Of a stretch of DNA of 64,000 nt, positions 18,914 through 26,683 are shown piece by piece. Source of the DNA: an uncultured Granulosicoccaceae bacterium (GTDB lineage: Bacteria; Pseudomonadota; Gammaproteobacteria; Granulosicoccales; Granulosicoccaceae). The position numbers and the translations under genes were made by a program. The DNA lies in the NCBI GenBank assembly GCA_938007995.1, contig CALLLW010000001.1, positions 40,621 through 104,620 on the forward strand, read 5' to 3'. Every line of letters starts with the position of its first letter. Position 1 is the first letter of the stretch. The notes beneath the pieces are model-generated. The model saw nothing but the letters and a program-made list of their open reading frames with translations, did no database searches and was not told the origin of the DNA.

Positions 18914-18949
18914 CTGAAGATTGGCCTGAAGATCGACCTGAAGATCGAC
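18914..18949. repeat. 12-bp tandem repeat, three units
   Basis: Units CTGAAGATTGGC (18914-18925), CTGAAGATCGAC (18926-18937) and CTGAAGATCGAC (18938-18949), followed by a partial unit. It lies just upstream of the assigned RND exporter start, in a frame that is open with that gene, where it would encode a Ser/Arg/Gly-rich SSGR-type repeat on the minus strand. Copy-number changes would keep the frame. Confidence 0.8.
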
Positions 18950-19180
18950 TTGAATCGCGGCTGTTGATGATACGAATGACCCCGGATGAGCGCTGACGGT
19001 ACGGGCAGCAACTAGATTACACCCTCAGCTGGTATTTCGGAAGTCGTCGTTAAACGCTGAGTTTTCGCCACAACGGGTGCCATCCACTTCCGGCAACAGG
19101 CGTGGTAAACTCGAAGCTTGACCAACCTTCCTTTTTTAACCGGCGCTAACTGAAAAAAGCAGCGCTGCAAGGCCGTGACA

Positions 19181-19531
19181 ATGAGAGACTCAGAAGACAT
19201 CCGCAGACCCGACCGGGCACGATACGATCAGGAAGACGCATATCGCTACGAAAGTGCTCGGGAAGACAGGTATTTCGAACCAAACTATGATTCACACTAC
19301 GATGAAGGTGAGGATCATGTCGGGTTTGTGAATGTCATTGATATGGACATTCCTTTCTTCCAGTTGGTGTGGCTGATATTTAAAATTTTTCTGGCAGCTA
19401 TTGTTGCTGCGTCGATAATTGCTCTGCTGGCAATGTTACTGAGTTGGATAATCAGCCTGCCAGCGGTACAAAACATACTGCCGGGCGACACCTCATGGTT
19501 GACAGATTTACTCGGTTCGCGCGGTAGTTAA
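19181..19531 (+). CDS. Small membrane protein of unknown function
   Basis: About 116 residues. The N-terminal half is very polar, rich in Asp, Glu, Arg and Tyr (for example YDQEDAYRYESAREDRY). The second half carries one or two long hydrophobic helices (VWLIFKIFLAAIVAASIIALLAML, then LLSWIISLP; together about residues 65-95). I do not recognise a family. Topology is probably a cytoplasmic charged tail anchored in the inner membrane. An in-frame GTG six bases upstream is an alternative start. It diverges from the RND exporter. A weak AGCGTTT/AAACGCT inverted repeat follows the stop. Confidence 0.7.
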   Translation: MRDSEDIRRPDRARYDQEDAYRYESAREDRYFEPNYDSHYDEGEDHVGFVNVIDMDIPFFQLVWLIFKIFLAAIVAASIIALLAMLLSWIISLPAVQNILPGDTSWLTDLLGSRGS

Positions 19532-19604
19532 TGGATCGCAGTACAGCGTGGAAGCGTTTGTCACATAATTAGCGGTAAACGCTACCCCGCAAAGTCATGC
19601 ACAC

Positions 19605-20288
19605 TTACTGAAGCGCAAAGTCAATCGCAGCTTCTGCGTGCAACCAGGTCGTGTCAAAAGCCGGCACAGATAAATCCTGCTGAGATAACAATAAGCCGAC
19701 TTCTGTACATCCGAAGATTACTCCATCTGCCCCGGATCGGATAATGATATCGAGATATTTATTTTTTGAATCCGGCAGAATCTCACCACGGCATAATTCT
19801 TCATAGATGATGTTATGCACAGTGGTGCGATCATCAGCATCGGGCACCATAACCTGAATGTTGTGCCTGCGTTGCAAATAGGCTTTGTAGAAATCCTGTT
19901 CCATCGTATACCGGGTTGCCAGCAGCAGCGGATTTGAAACTGCGGCCTGTTTGATTGCAGGGGCACTGGCATCGGCAATATGCAGCAACGGAATATCTAT
20001 AGATGCCTGCACTTCAGTCGCCATTTTGTGCATCGTATTGGTACAAATAAGAAGACACTGTGCACCACCACGTTCAAGGCTCTGTGCTGCATCAATCATT
20101 AAGCCGGTAACACCGCGCCAGTCTCCACTCGATTGATACCGTTCTATTTCAGCAAAATCGAACGACCACAGCAATAGATCCGCAGAGTGCAGTCCGCCCA
20201 GTCTTTGTCTGGCTAAACGGTTGAGGTGCTGATAATACACCGCAGTGCTTTCCCAGCTCATACCACCGAGCATACCGATCTTTTTCAT
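19605..20288 (-). CDS. Aspartate/glutamate racemase family protein
   Basis: Cofactor-independent amino-acid racemase of about 227 residues. Both catalytic cysteines of the family are visible in their motifs: LLICTNTMHKMA (about residues 80-91) and VIFGCTEVGLLL (about 190-201). The N-terminal KKIGMLGGMSWESTAVYYQHLNR is typical of the YgeA/aspartate-racemase group. It interconverts D- and L-amino acids, probably aspartate, glutamate or a relative. GGAG lies 5 bases before the ATG. It stands alone and converges with the small membrane protein gene. Confidence 0.9.
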   Translation of the reverse strand: MKKIGMLGGMSWESTAVYYQHLNRLARQRLGGLHSADLLLWSFDFAEIERYQSSGDWRGVTGLMIDAAQSLERGGAQCLLICTNTMHKMATEVQASIDIPLLHIADASAPAIKQAAVSNPLLLATRYTMEQDFYKAYLQRRHNIQVMVPDADDRTTVHNIIYEELCRGEILPDSKNKYLDIIIRSGADGVIFGCTEVGLLLSQQDLSVPAFDTTWLHAEAAIDFALQ

Positions 20289-20481
20289 TGATACTCCATT
20301 TGGTAGACACTCACTCTGCTTTGTTTAAGGTTCCTCTATAGTACTGCAATTTTCCCGTATTGGCGTTATCACACCGCTGCAAGCGCTGTTAACTGCCGCG
20401 TTGCGCTGCGTTATGAGTGCTGTAGTATTGATAATGACCGAACTTTTTCAATAGCAGCGGATTCACTCACGGAGCACACAT

Positions 20482-21300
20482 ATGCCTGTTTATTTTGAAC
20501 GCAATTTCCAGCGCGCATACGGCACCTGGCCGCTCAAAGATCAGGTACTTGAAGATGCCTTAAACTGCGCTATCAAAACTGGCTATCGCGCCATTGATAC
20601 TGCTCAGCTTTATCAGAATGAAGTAGAAACCGGACGCTGCATCGCCAATTCAGGTATTGCACGAGATGAATTTTTAATCACTACCAAAGTAATGCCGGCC
20701 AACTTTGACGATAAGCTTTTTATGCCGTCAGTTGAGCAGAGCTTAAACAATTTGCAGCTTGATAAAATTGATGTACTACTGCTTCACTGGCCTCCGGGAG
20801 ACGGCAACATCGAGCCTACCGTTAAGCTGTTAAACCAGGCACTGGATTTGGGCTATACCCGACACATAGGGGTTTCAAACTATACATCAGCGATGATGAA
20901 ACAGGCACTGAAAATAACCAATCATCAGCTCGTGACAAATCAGGTAGAGTTTCACCCCCTGCTGAATCAGAACATACTACTGGATGCTGCAGAAGACACC
21001 GGCATTCCATTGGCATCCTATTGCTCAGTTGCCCGTGGAGAAGTATTTAAGCACAGTATTTTTGATCAGCTCGCGGTTAAACATAGCAGAACAGCCGGTC
21101 AGATCGTATTGCGCTGGATTATGCAGCAAGGGGTGTCTGTAAACACCATGTCAACCACACCGGAAAATATTAAAGCTAACTACAACATCACAGACTTTGC
21201 ACTGAGCAGTGATGACATGCAAAAAATCAATCAGCTAACCACACACAACCACCGAATAGTAAATAAATCGCTTGTGCCGTGGGCGCCGGACTGGGATTGA
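20482..21300 (+). CDS. Aldo/keto reductase
   Basis: NADPH-dependent AKR-fold reductase, 272 residues. The catalytic tetrad can be read: Asp and Tyr in AIDTAQLYQNEVETG (about residues 37-51), Lys in FLITTKVMPANF (about 68), and His in DVLLLHWPPGD (about 97). The second signature, HIGVSNYTSAMM, is also present (about 130). The C-terminus is short and ends VPWAPDWD. The substrate is a carbonyl compound that cannot be specified. The gene is flanked by unrelated genes and is probably monocistronic, convergent with the nucleoside hydrolase. Confidence 0.9.
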   Translation: MPVYFERNFQRAYGTWPLKDQVLEDALNCAIKTGYRAIDTAQLYQNEVETGRCIANSGIARDEFLITTKVMPANFDDKLFMPSVEQSLNNLQLDKIDVLLLHWPPGDGNIEPTVKLLNQALDLGYTRHIGVSNYTSAMMKQALKITNHQLVTNQVEFHPLLNQNILLDAAEDTGIPLASYCSVARGEVFKHSIFDQLAVKHSRTAGQIVLRWIMQQGVSVNTMSTTPENIKANYNITDFALSSDDMQKINQLTTHNHRIVNKSLVPWAPDWD

Positions 21301-21337
21301 CGTCACTCTGTTTTTAACGTTACCAATGCCCGCGCAT

Positions 21338-22285
21338 TTAAAGTTGTGAAAGACGCTCGACTACCAACGAAAAGAGCCGATCACTGTCACCACCGGTCAT
21401 GACTTTGGCATTGGGCTTTCGATCAGTTACCTGATACCAGTCTGCAACCGTGCGCCCCAGATTCGGACCGTCGTTGCTGTCGACTGTCACCGCCATGTCT
21501 CTGCCGTTGAATATTTCAGGTTCGATTAGCCATGCAATAGTGCAAGGGTCATGTAGTGGTGCGCCATCCCATCCATACTTTGACATATCGTACTGATTGA
21601 AGAAATCAAGAAAGTCAGCAACCGCTTTTCCAACACGACCGGCATGGTTCTTAATCGCTTCGAGTCTCGCAGAAGAAATTAGCATTTGATGCGTAACATC
21701 AAGCCCGAAAACAACGATGTTGGCACCACACTCAAATACTGAACGTGCCGCATGCGGATCGACGTATATATTGAACTCAGCAGCGGGAGTGATGTTACCC
21801 GGTTCATGGAAAGCACCACCCATTATCACTATCTGCTGAAGTCGCTCGACAATGTCCGGTGCCATTGCAATAGCAGTAGCAATATTAGTAAGCGGACCGG
21901 TCGCCACAAGTGTTACCGTTTCAGGTTCGTGCGATCTGACGGTATCAATGATCATGTTTACCGCGTGTGCTGTCTGAACTTTAGTTTGCGGAACTGCCAG
22001 TAATTCACCACTGGCTGTATCAAGACCGGAGTCTCCGTGAACATGCTCTGCGGTGACCATTGGTTGCATTATGGGTCTCGGGCAACCTGCATATACCGGT
22101 AACTCCTCACGATTTGCCAGTAGCGTGGTACGCAGTGCATTAGTGACCGTTGATTGTAGCCCTACATTACCACCGACCACCGTTAAACCCAGTAAGTCAA
22201 TTTCATCTGGTGAAGCGAGCGCGAGAAGGATTGCTACGGCGTCGTCATGACCGGGGTCGCAGTCAAGGATAATTTTGGTCGCCAT
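21338..22285 (-). CDS. Inosine-uridine preferring nucleoside hydrolase family protein
   Basis: Hydrolyses the N-glycosidic bond of ribonucleosides. The calcium-binding N-terminal motif IILDCDPGHDDAVAILLAL is intact (residues about 5-23), with VHGDSGLDTA (about 81-90), VATGPLTNIATAI (about 120) and a terminal LHDPCTIAWLI segment that supplies the last calcium ligand. Length 315 is typical. Start chosen at ATG 22285 because the extra 17 residues up to 22336 precede the conserved domain and would overlap the promoter region of divergent hspQ. Function is probably nucleoside salvage. Confidence 0.9.
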   Translation of the reverse strand: MATKIILDCDPGHDDAVAILLALASPDEIDLLGLTVVGGNVGLQSTVTNALRTTLLANREELPVYAGCPRPIMQPMVTAEHVHGDSGLDTASGELLAVPQTKVQTAHAVNMIIDTVRSHEPETVTLVATGPLTNIATAIAMAPDIVERLQQIVIMGGAFHEPGNITPAAEFNIYVDPHAARSVFECGANIVVFGLDVTHQMLISSARLEAIKNHAGRVGKAVADFLDFFNQYDMSKYGWDGAPLHDPCTIAWLIEPEIFNGRDMAVTVDSNDGPNLGRTVADWYQVTDRKPNAKVMTGGDSDRLFSLVVERLSQL

Positions 22286-22344
22286 TTTGATCTGCTGATT
22301 TGCTAGACTTATGTGCCATGATACCTGACTCCACATAAACTTCT

Positions 22345-22674
22345 GTGACGATAAAATCCGCGAAATTTTCGATTGGTCAACCGGTAAAGCACCGGATTTA
22401 TCCTTTCAGAGGAGTCATCTTTGACGTTGATCCGGTGTTCTCAAACACTGAAGAGTGGTATGACTCCATCCCGAAAGATGTCAGACCACATAAAGATCAG
22501 CCGTTTTACCACCTTTACGCTGAAAACGAAGAAACAGAGTACGTTGCTTATGTTTCAGAACAAAATCTGGTACCAGACGACTCCCCCGATCCTTACAGAC
22601 ACCCAATGGTAGCGGAGATATTTGACCGTAATTCAAGCGGTTGGTACACACCCAAGGGCTCAGTCGGGCATTAA
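22345..22674 (+). CDS. hspQ: Heat shock protein HspQ
   Basis: Small protein (109 residues) of the HspQ family, which in E. coli modulates Lon protease specificity and interacts with DnaA. Typical segments are KFSIGQPVKHRIYPFRGVIFDVDPVFSNTEEWYD (residues about 7-40), DQPFYHLYAENE (about 51-62) and YVSEQNLVPDD (about 69-79). Start is GTG; no closer ATG exists. It diverges from the nucleoside hydrolase gene with about 60 bases between them. Confidence 0.92.
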   Translation: MTIKSAKFSIGQPVKHRIYPFRGVIFDVDPVFSNTEEWYDSIPKDVRPHKDQPFYHLYAENEETEYVAYVSEQNLVPDDSPDPYRHPMVAEIFDRNSSGWYTPKGSVGH

Positions 22675-22791
22675 TTTCCTGCATCGTCAAGCCGACTGGC
22701 CATATCTCGACTGCTCGTGGCATGAGACCGCTATCACAACCCAGAGGATGCTCTGACCCAAATGTGTTTTCATGCGTTTAGAGAATACAAA

Positions 22792-23874
22792 ATGCAGTCG
22801 ATAGCAACTGTAAATAATACAAGCAGCAACAAACAGATGGCATTATTATCTGAGAAGGGACACATTCTGGTTGTTGATGATGAAGAATCCATCGTCACAG
22901 TTGTCAGTGATGTTTTGCAACAGAACGGTTATAACGTGCTCACCGCGAATGGTGGCGAAGATGCACTGGAGGTCTACTCGGTCAACCCGGTAGACGTAGT
23001 ACTGACTGACGTACGCATGGGCGGTATGGATGGCTTTGAGTTGATGCGCCATCTGAAACTACTCGATAAAGACCTGAATATCATCGTCATGACTGGATAC
23101 GACAGTTATGAAGCTGTGCTGCAAGCTCTGCAATCCGGAGCTTATGATTACATGCAGAAGCCACTCGATAATCATGAAGAATTGGTTGCAACTGTCGATC
23201 GCGCCTGTTCCAGCGCCCGTTTGATGAGAGAAAACGCCAAGCTGATTAAAGAGCTTGCTGCCAGTCACACAAAACTTTCAGAGGCAAACCGGGCACTGGT
23301 TGAAGTGAATCATCGGCTTAAGAAGATGGCATCCACCGATGCGCTAACACTGCTCTTCAATCGCCGCTACTTTGACCAGGCGCTTAATCGCGAGTTGTCA
23401 CGCCGCAATCGATACAGCTTGTCGCTGTCACTGGTGATGCTTGATATCGATAACTTCAAAGAGATCAACGATACCCATGGCCATGAGGCTGGTGATCTGA
23501 CATTGAAAAAGGTTGCCGAAATAATTAATGACAGTGCTCGTACGTCTGACATTGTTGCGCGTTATGGCGGCGAGGAATTTGGTGTGGTTTTACCGCAGAC
23601 GGAGCCGGCTAACGCTGCAATCTTTGCAGAACGCACCCGTGCTGCTGTAGAGAATGAAACCATTGTTCTCAAAGACGGCACTGAAATTAATCCTACGATT
23701 AGCCTGGGTGTAGCCGGTGCAACATCGCAATGTATTCCGATTGAACCGAAGGCGCTCATTTCAGTGGTAGACAAGGCGCTGTACGAGGCGAAGTCGCAAG
23801 GGCGCAACTGCTTCGTGGTGGCACCACCGTTTGGTGAAGCGACAGAAGCTGAAATTGATTCTAAAGCTGCATAA
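22792..23874 (+). CDS. Response regulator with GGDEF diguanylate cyclase domain
   Basis: Two-domain signalling protein. The receiver domain (about residues 24-145) has the acidic pair in LVVDDEES, the phospho-acceptor Asp in VVLTDVRMGG, and the Lys in DYMQKPLDN. A coiled linker leads to a GGDEF domain (about 195-350) with an intact GGEEF active site and an RTSD inhibitory site five residues before it, so c-di-GMP synthesis with product inhibition is expected. Start at ATG 22792 has GAGA at good spacing; an upstream ATG (22762) is possible. The cognate kinase is not in the window. Confidence 0.92.
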   Translation: MQSIATVNNTSSNKQMALLSEKGHILVVDDEESIVTVVSDVLQQNGYNVLTANGGEDALEVYSVNPVDVVLTDVRMGGMDGFELMRHLKLLDKDLNIIVMTGYDSYEAVLQALQSGAYDYMQKPLDNHEELVATVDRACSSARLMRENAKLIKELAASHTKLSEANRALVEVNHRLKKMASTDALTLLFNRRYFDQALNRELSRRNRYSLSLSLVMLDIDNFKEINDTHGHEAGDLTLKKVAEIINDSARTSDIVARYGGEEFGVVLPQTEPANAAIFAERTRAAVENETIVLKDGTEINPTISLGVAGATSQCIPIEPKALISVVDKALYEAKSQGRNCFVVAPPFGEATEAEIDSKAA

Positions 23875-23877
23875 ACA

Positions 23878-25392
23878 CTATCGATAACATCCGGGTTGCC
23901 TTGGACAGGCACTGCTGCGCGGACATATCACACGGGCATCATTCTCGATGCCTCGTTCCACCCACGATATATTGAGTATTTTCGCTGTTCGCAACAGTTC
24001 TTTTTTTATCGCAACAGGTATCGGTGCCGATCCCCCATTGCCACCGCAGGCTGATTTGAGTTCTGCAGCCAGTACCAGCGGGTCCTGCCCTTGTGCAGCG
24101 ATTGCCGGATTCATGTCAACGCCGGCGCACAGTACCTGATTGGTACCAGCCAGATCTTTAACAGCGACAGATTCACACGCGTATATTCGCGATTCTCCAG
24201 CGACATCCAGCAGTGAAATTTGTGCGGAAGATCCACCCGGTTTTTTATTCATGTTTCTGAAGACCGCCCAATGCTGACACGGGTCCTGCACCATACGCAT
24301 ATTGCCCCACGGTAGTGGTATGCCGTTACCGCGGTAAACAGCGTTGAGCTTGCCTGGCGGATAAGCATCAAAATAATGCCAGTGCGGATACGGCGACACA
24401 GAAGTCATGCGTCGCATAGCAATCGAATGCGATACGTCCACCAGTACGCCACTGTTAACCTCATAACCATTACGTTCTAACAGTCGACGAAAAGGCACCT
24501 TTGGACACAGCAGTGCTGCTGCAAAAAAACTGCACTCAAAGTCGCGCCAGGCGAGCATGATATCTTTGGCATCGACCGCACTTTTTTTGTTGATGTTGGT
24601 TGTGGCTTCGCGAATACCACCCACATAATGTTTACCGGTAAGCATTGCACTCTTTACCCCGTCACCATCGTGCAAAAGCTTATGACCGATATAAACCGCG
24701 AGATCATATTTTTTTCGCACCGGTTGTTGCTCAAGTTCCGTATTCAGGTAAACCGTATGTGGCGCTTCAAAAAACGATCGCACCAGACTGCCGTGGTTAA
24801 CGCCGAGCTCATGCACTTTATCTTCCGGTAATTCATCAAACCATTTGATCTTCAGCCCCATAGAGCTGGCAATCTCTTCCAATGCCTGCAGCGACAGTGG
24901 CATCTGCTTTTGTCCGATGTTTTCAGCAGCACGCTCAAGATCGGGGAATTGGTTCTGATGCGCTTCCTGGTGAGCTCGAATCAAAAGATGTGCGAACTGG
25001 CGACCGGTAGTGCCGGTTTGCGAGAGCATCTCCGGTATTGCAATTTGTAGTATCTCGTTCGAAAACAGAAATCCCGGCTCCAGCGCCATTCCCGTGATAC
25101 CACCACGGCTGCCTTTGTCCGGTATCAGACCGTCATCGACCGGCATATCGTCAAGAAACCATTCCGGGTCTTTTTGAAAAACAGAGGCGATGACTCCCAG
25201 CATTGCCTTGCCAGGCGTGCGCTTTCCTCGTTCAATCATCGAAATATATGAAACCGACGGTGCCGCCTCCGGATCAATTTTGATACACCGTGCTGATAAA
25301 TCCTCCATAGTTAATTTATTGTTTTTTCTCAATTTTCTGATTTTTACACCCAGAAAATGTGCGTTTCTTAACAGTTTATTTGGAGCACTCAT
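23878..25392 (-). CDS. XRE-family regulator (DUF3612-type), likely regulator of the adjacent glyoxylate-shunt genes
   Basis: 504-residue regulator. The N-terminal HTH (KIRKLRKNNKLTMEDLSARC to ISMIERGKRTPG, about residues 17-60) is followed by a long domain with a degenerate metallopeptidase-like region (YDLAVYIGHKLLHDG, about 230-244, without a clear HExxH) and a Cys-rich C-terminus (CPRSSACPRQPGCYR). This layout resembles XRE/ScfR-RamB-like regulators of short-chain fatty acid and acetate metabolism; I assign DUF3612 from memory. It is divergent from the MSG-like gene and isocitrate lyase, with palindromes in the shared promoter region. The link to aceA control is inference. Confidence 0.8.
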   Translation of the reverse strand: MSAPNKLLRNAHFLGVKIRKLRKNNKLTMEDLSARCIKIDPEAAPSVSYISMIERGKRTPGKAMLGVIASVFQKDPEWFLDDMPVDDGLIPDKGSRGGITGMALEPGFLFSNEILQIAIPEMLSQTGTTGRQFAHLLIRAHQEAHQNQFPDLERAAENIGQKQMPLSLQALEEIASSMGLKIKWFDELPEDKVHELGVNHGSLVRSFFEAPHTVYLNTELEQQPVRKKYDLAVYIGHKLLHDGDGVKSAMLTGKHYVGGIREATTNINKKSAVDAKDIMLAWRDFECSFFAAALLCPKVPFRRLLERNGYEVNSGVLVDVSHSIAMRRMTSVSPYPHWHYFDAYPPGKLNAVYRGNGIPLPWGNMRMVQDPCQHWAVFRNMNKKPGGSSAQISLLDVAGESRIYACESVAVKDLAGTNQVLCAGVDMNPAIAAQGQDPLVLAAELKSACGGNGGSAPIPVAIKKELLRTAKILNISWVERGIENDARVICPRSSACPRQPGCYR

Positions 25393-25412
25393 TTGTCAAT
25401 TTTACCATGTGT

Positions 25413-25451
25413 AATTTCTATTGTGAAATTATATCATGATATTTCTATACT
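25413..25451. promoter_or_regulatory. Palindromic operator-promoter region between regulator and MSG-like/aceA genes
   Basis: Two adjacent dyads: AATTTC (25413-25418) with GAAATT (25425-25430), and the perfect 12-bp palindrome ATATCATGATAT (25431-25442). GAAAT/ATTTC elements also flank the second dyad. A -10-like TATACT follows at 25446-25451, with a weak TTGTGA at 25421-25426 as possible -35 (spacer 19). A protein bound here would block transcription toward 25530, and the regulator start codon is only about 20 bases away. Confidence 0.5.
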
Positions 25452-25529
25452 GCTCTCGTCCAATATTTACAGCGTCTGACAACTGCTGGCAACTAACCCG
25501 CCGAGCGATCGACGGAATGGAGAGAGCAA

Positions 25530-26618
25530 ATGAAAAACAGCACGAATAACTTCACCAGCGTTGACCGGCTTTTGGTTGATTCAAATTTATACCGGTTTGT
25601 GGAGACTTCCGTTCTACCCGCGACACCGATGGACTCACCTGAATTCTGGCAAGCCGTCTCTGCACTACTGGATGTTGTCACCCACAACAACAACGACAAC
25701 AACGCTGGCTGCGAATCCAAAACATGGAACCCGTCAAGCACAGTCGTAAGACCAATTAGCACTGTCGTCTCTAAAGGTAAGCCAGCCGCGATAGCCAATC
25801 AGCACCATGGCCGCAGCCGCGATCTGCACGAAGACACGTTCAGTAGCGCCGAACGCAGTCAGCTGATTAGCAACTGCAAAGAGTACCTCGATGACTGCTT
25901 TCCACTAAACAAGGGTTCTCACACAGAGGCTGTGAGCTATATGGCTTACTACCAGAACCTGTTGGTTATCCTTGCCGATGGCAGAACTACCGGTCTGCGT
26001 TATCCGCAACAGTTTATTTTAAAAGAAGGACGTTCCGAATCGCCGGACACTATTCTTTTGGCGAACAATAGAACTCAGGCAAGAGTGACTTTGAACTGCA
26101 AAAGCGCGGGCGACGCAAAGAGTGCTAGTGACGTCGACAACATGCAAATCGAAGAAGTGCGAGTCACAGTACTAGACTTTGCTACTGATTCCACCGGTCA
26201 GAAGCTGACTGCCTACAAGGCATGGCAGGACTGTGTTAGCAAAAAACGAAACCACTCAGGGTTACATAATAATACCTTTCGAGCCATCGCATCGAGTGAA
26301 GCTCACTCGCGTTGTGAGCTTTTGTTAGACAGCAAGGAAGTACCGGTTCCTGACTCCGTCATTGATCTGATCATTGCCGCAGTGATCAACACGGTCTGCA
26401 GTGGCGGTTGTTCTGAAATGGATTATTACATTTACGATTCGAACCAGGTGTTATCCGATAATTTCATCAAACAACTTCAGCAGTTGCTTGCGCGACTACA
26501 GCCGGTCTCTTCAGCCGATCAGTCACCGGCAAAGCTTAATGTATATGTCGCAAGACAGTCTGACCCGTTAACAAACAACACCTCTTTCTCCGATAACAGA
26601 GTCGCTGTCGCGCTCTAA
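25530..26618 (+). CDS. Shortened malate synthase G-like protein, probably catalytically inactive
   Basis: 362 residues, no confident annotation by itself. Several stretches match malate synthase G in order: LYRFVETSVLPATPMDSPEFW (20-40) like its N-terminus; ERSQLISNCKEYLDDCFPL (108-126) with NKGSH; YPQQFILKEG and SPDTILLANN (158-180); VTVLDFATDSTGQKLTAYKAW (212-232) where the enzyme has a CEDS motif; and EVPVPDSVIDLIIAAVI (260-276). MSG is about 720 residues; the insert domain and the whole C-terminal half with the general-base Asp are missing, and the conserved Arg and Glu regions do not match. It has a normal start, no internal stop, and sits directly before aceA, so it is a maintained gene rather than obvious debris. 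Confidence 0.6.
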   Translation: MKNSTNNFTSVDRLLVDSNLYRFVETSVLPATPMDSPEFWQAVSALLDVVTHNNNDNNAGCESKTWNPSSTVVRPISTVVSKGKPAAIANQHHGRSRDLHEDTFSSAERSQLISNCKEYLDDCFPLNKGSHTEAVSYMAYYQNLLVILADGRTTGLRYPQQFILKEGRSESPDTILLANNRTQARVTLNCKSAGDAKSASDVDNMQIEEVRVTVLDFATDSTGQKLTAYKAWQDCVSKKRNHSGLHNNTFRAIASSEAHSRCELLLDSKEVPVPDSVIDLIIAAVINTVCSGGCSEMDYYIYDSNQVLSDNFIKQLQQLLARLQPVSSADQSPAKLNVYVARQSDPLTNNTSFSDNRVAVAL

Positions 26619-26635
26619 CAATTTAATTTCCAACA

Positions 26636-26662
26636 AACCGGACCATAACCGGAACTTATAAT
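26636..26662 (+). promoter_or_regulatory. Candidate aceA promoter with direct repeats
   Basis: A consensus -10 hexamer TATAAT is at 26657-26662, 21 bases before the aceA start. No good -35 is present; instead AACCGGA is directly repeated at 26636-26642 and 26647-26653, exactly 11 bases apart, which would place two contacts on one DNA face. This suggests an activator-dependent promoter private to aceA. Confidence 0.4.
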
Positions 26663-26683
26663 TACTAAGCACAAAGGTTACTT

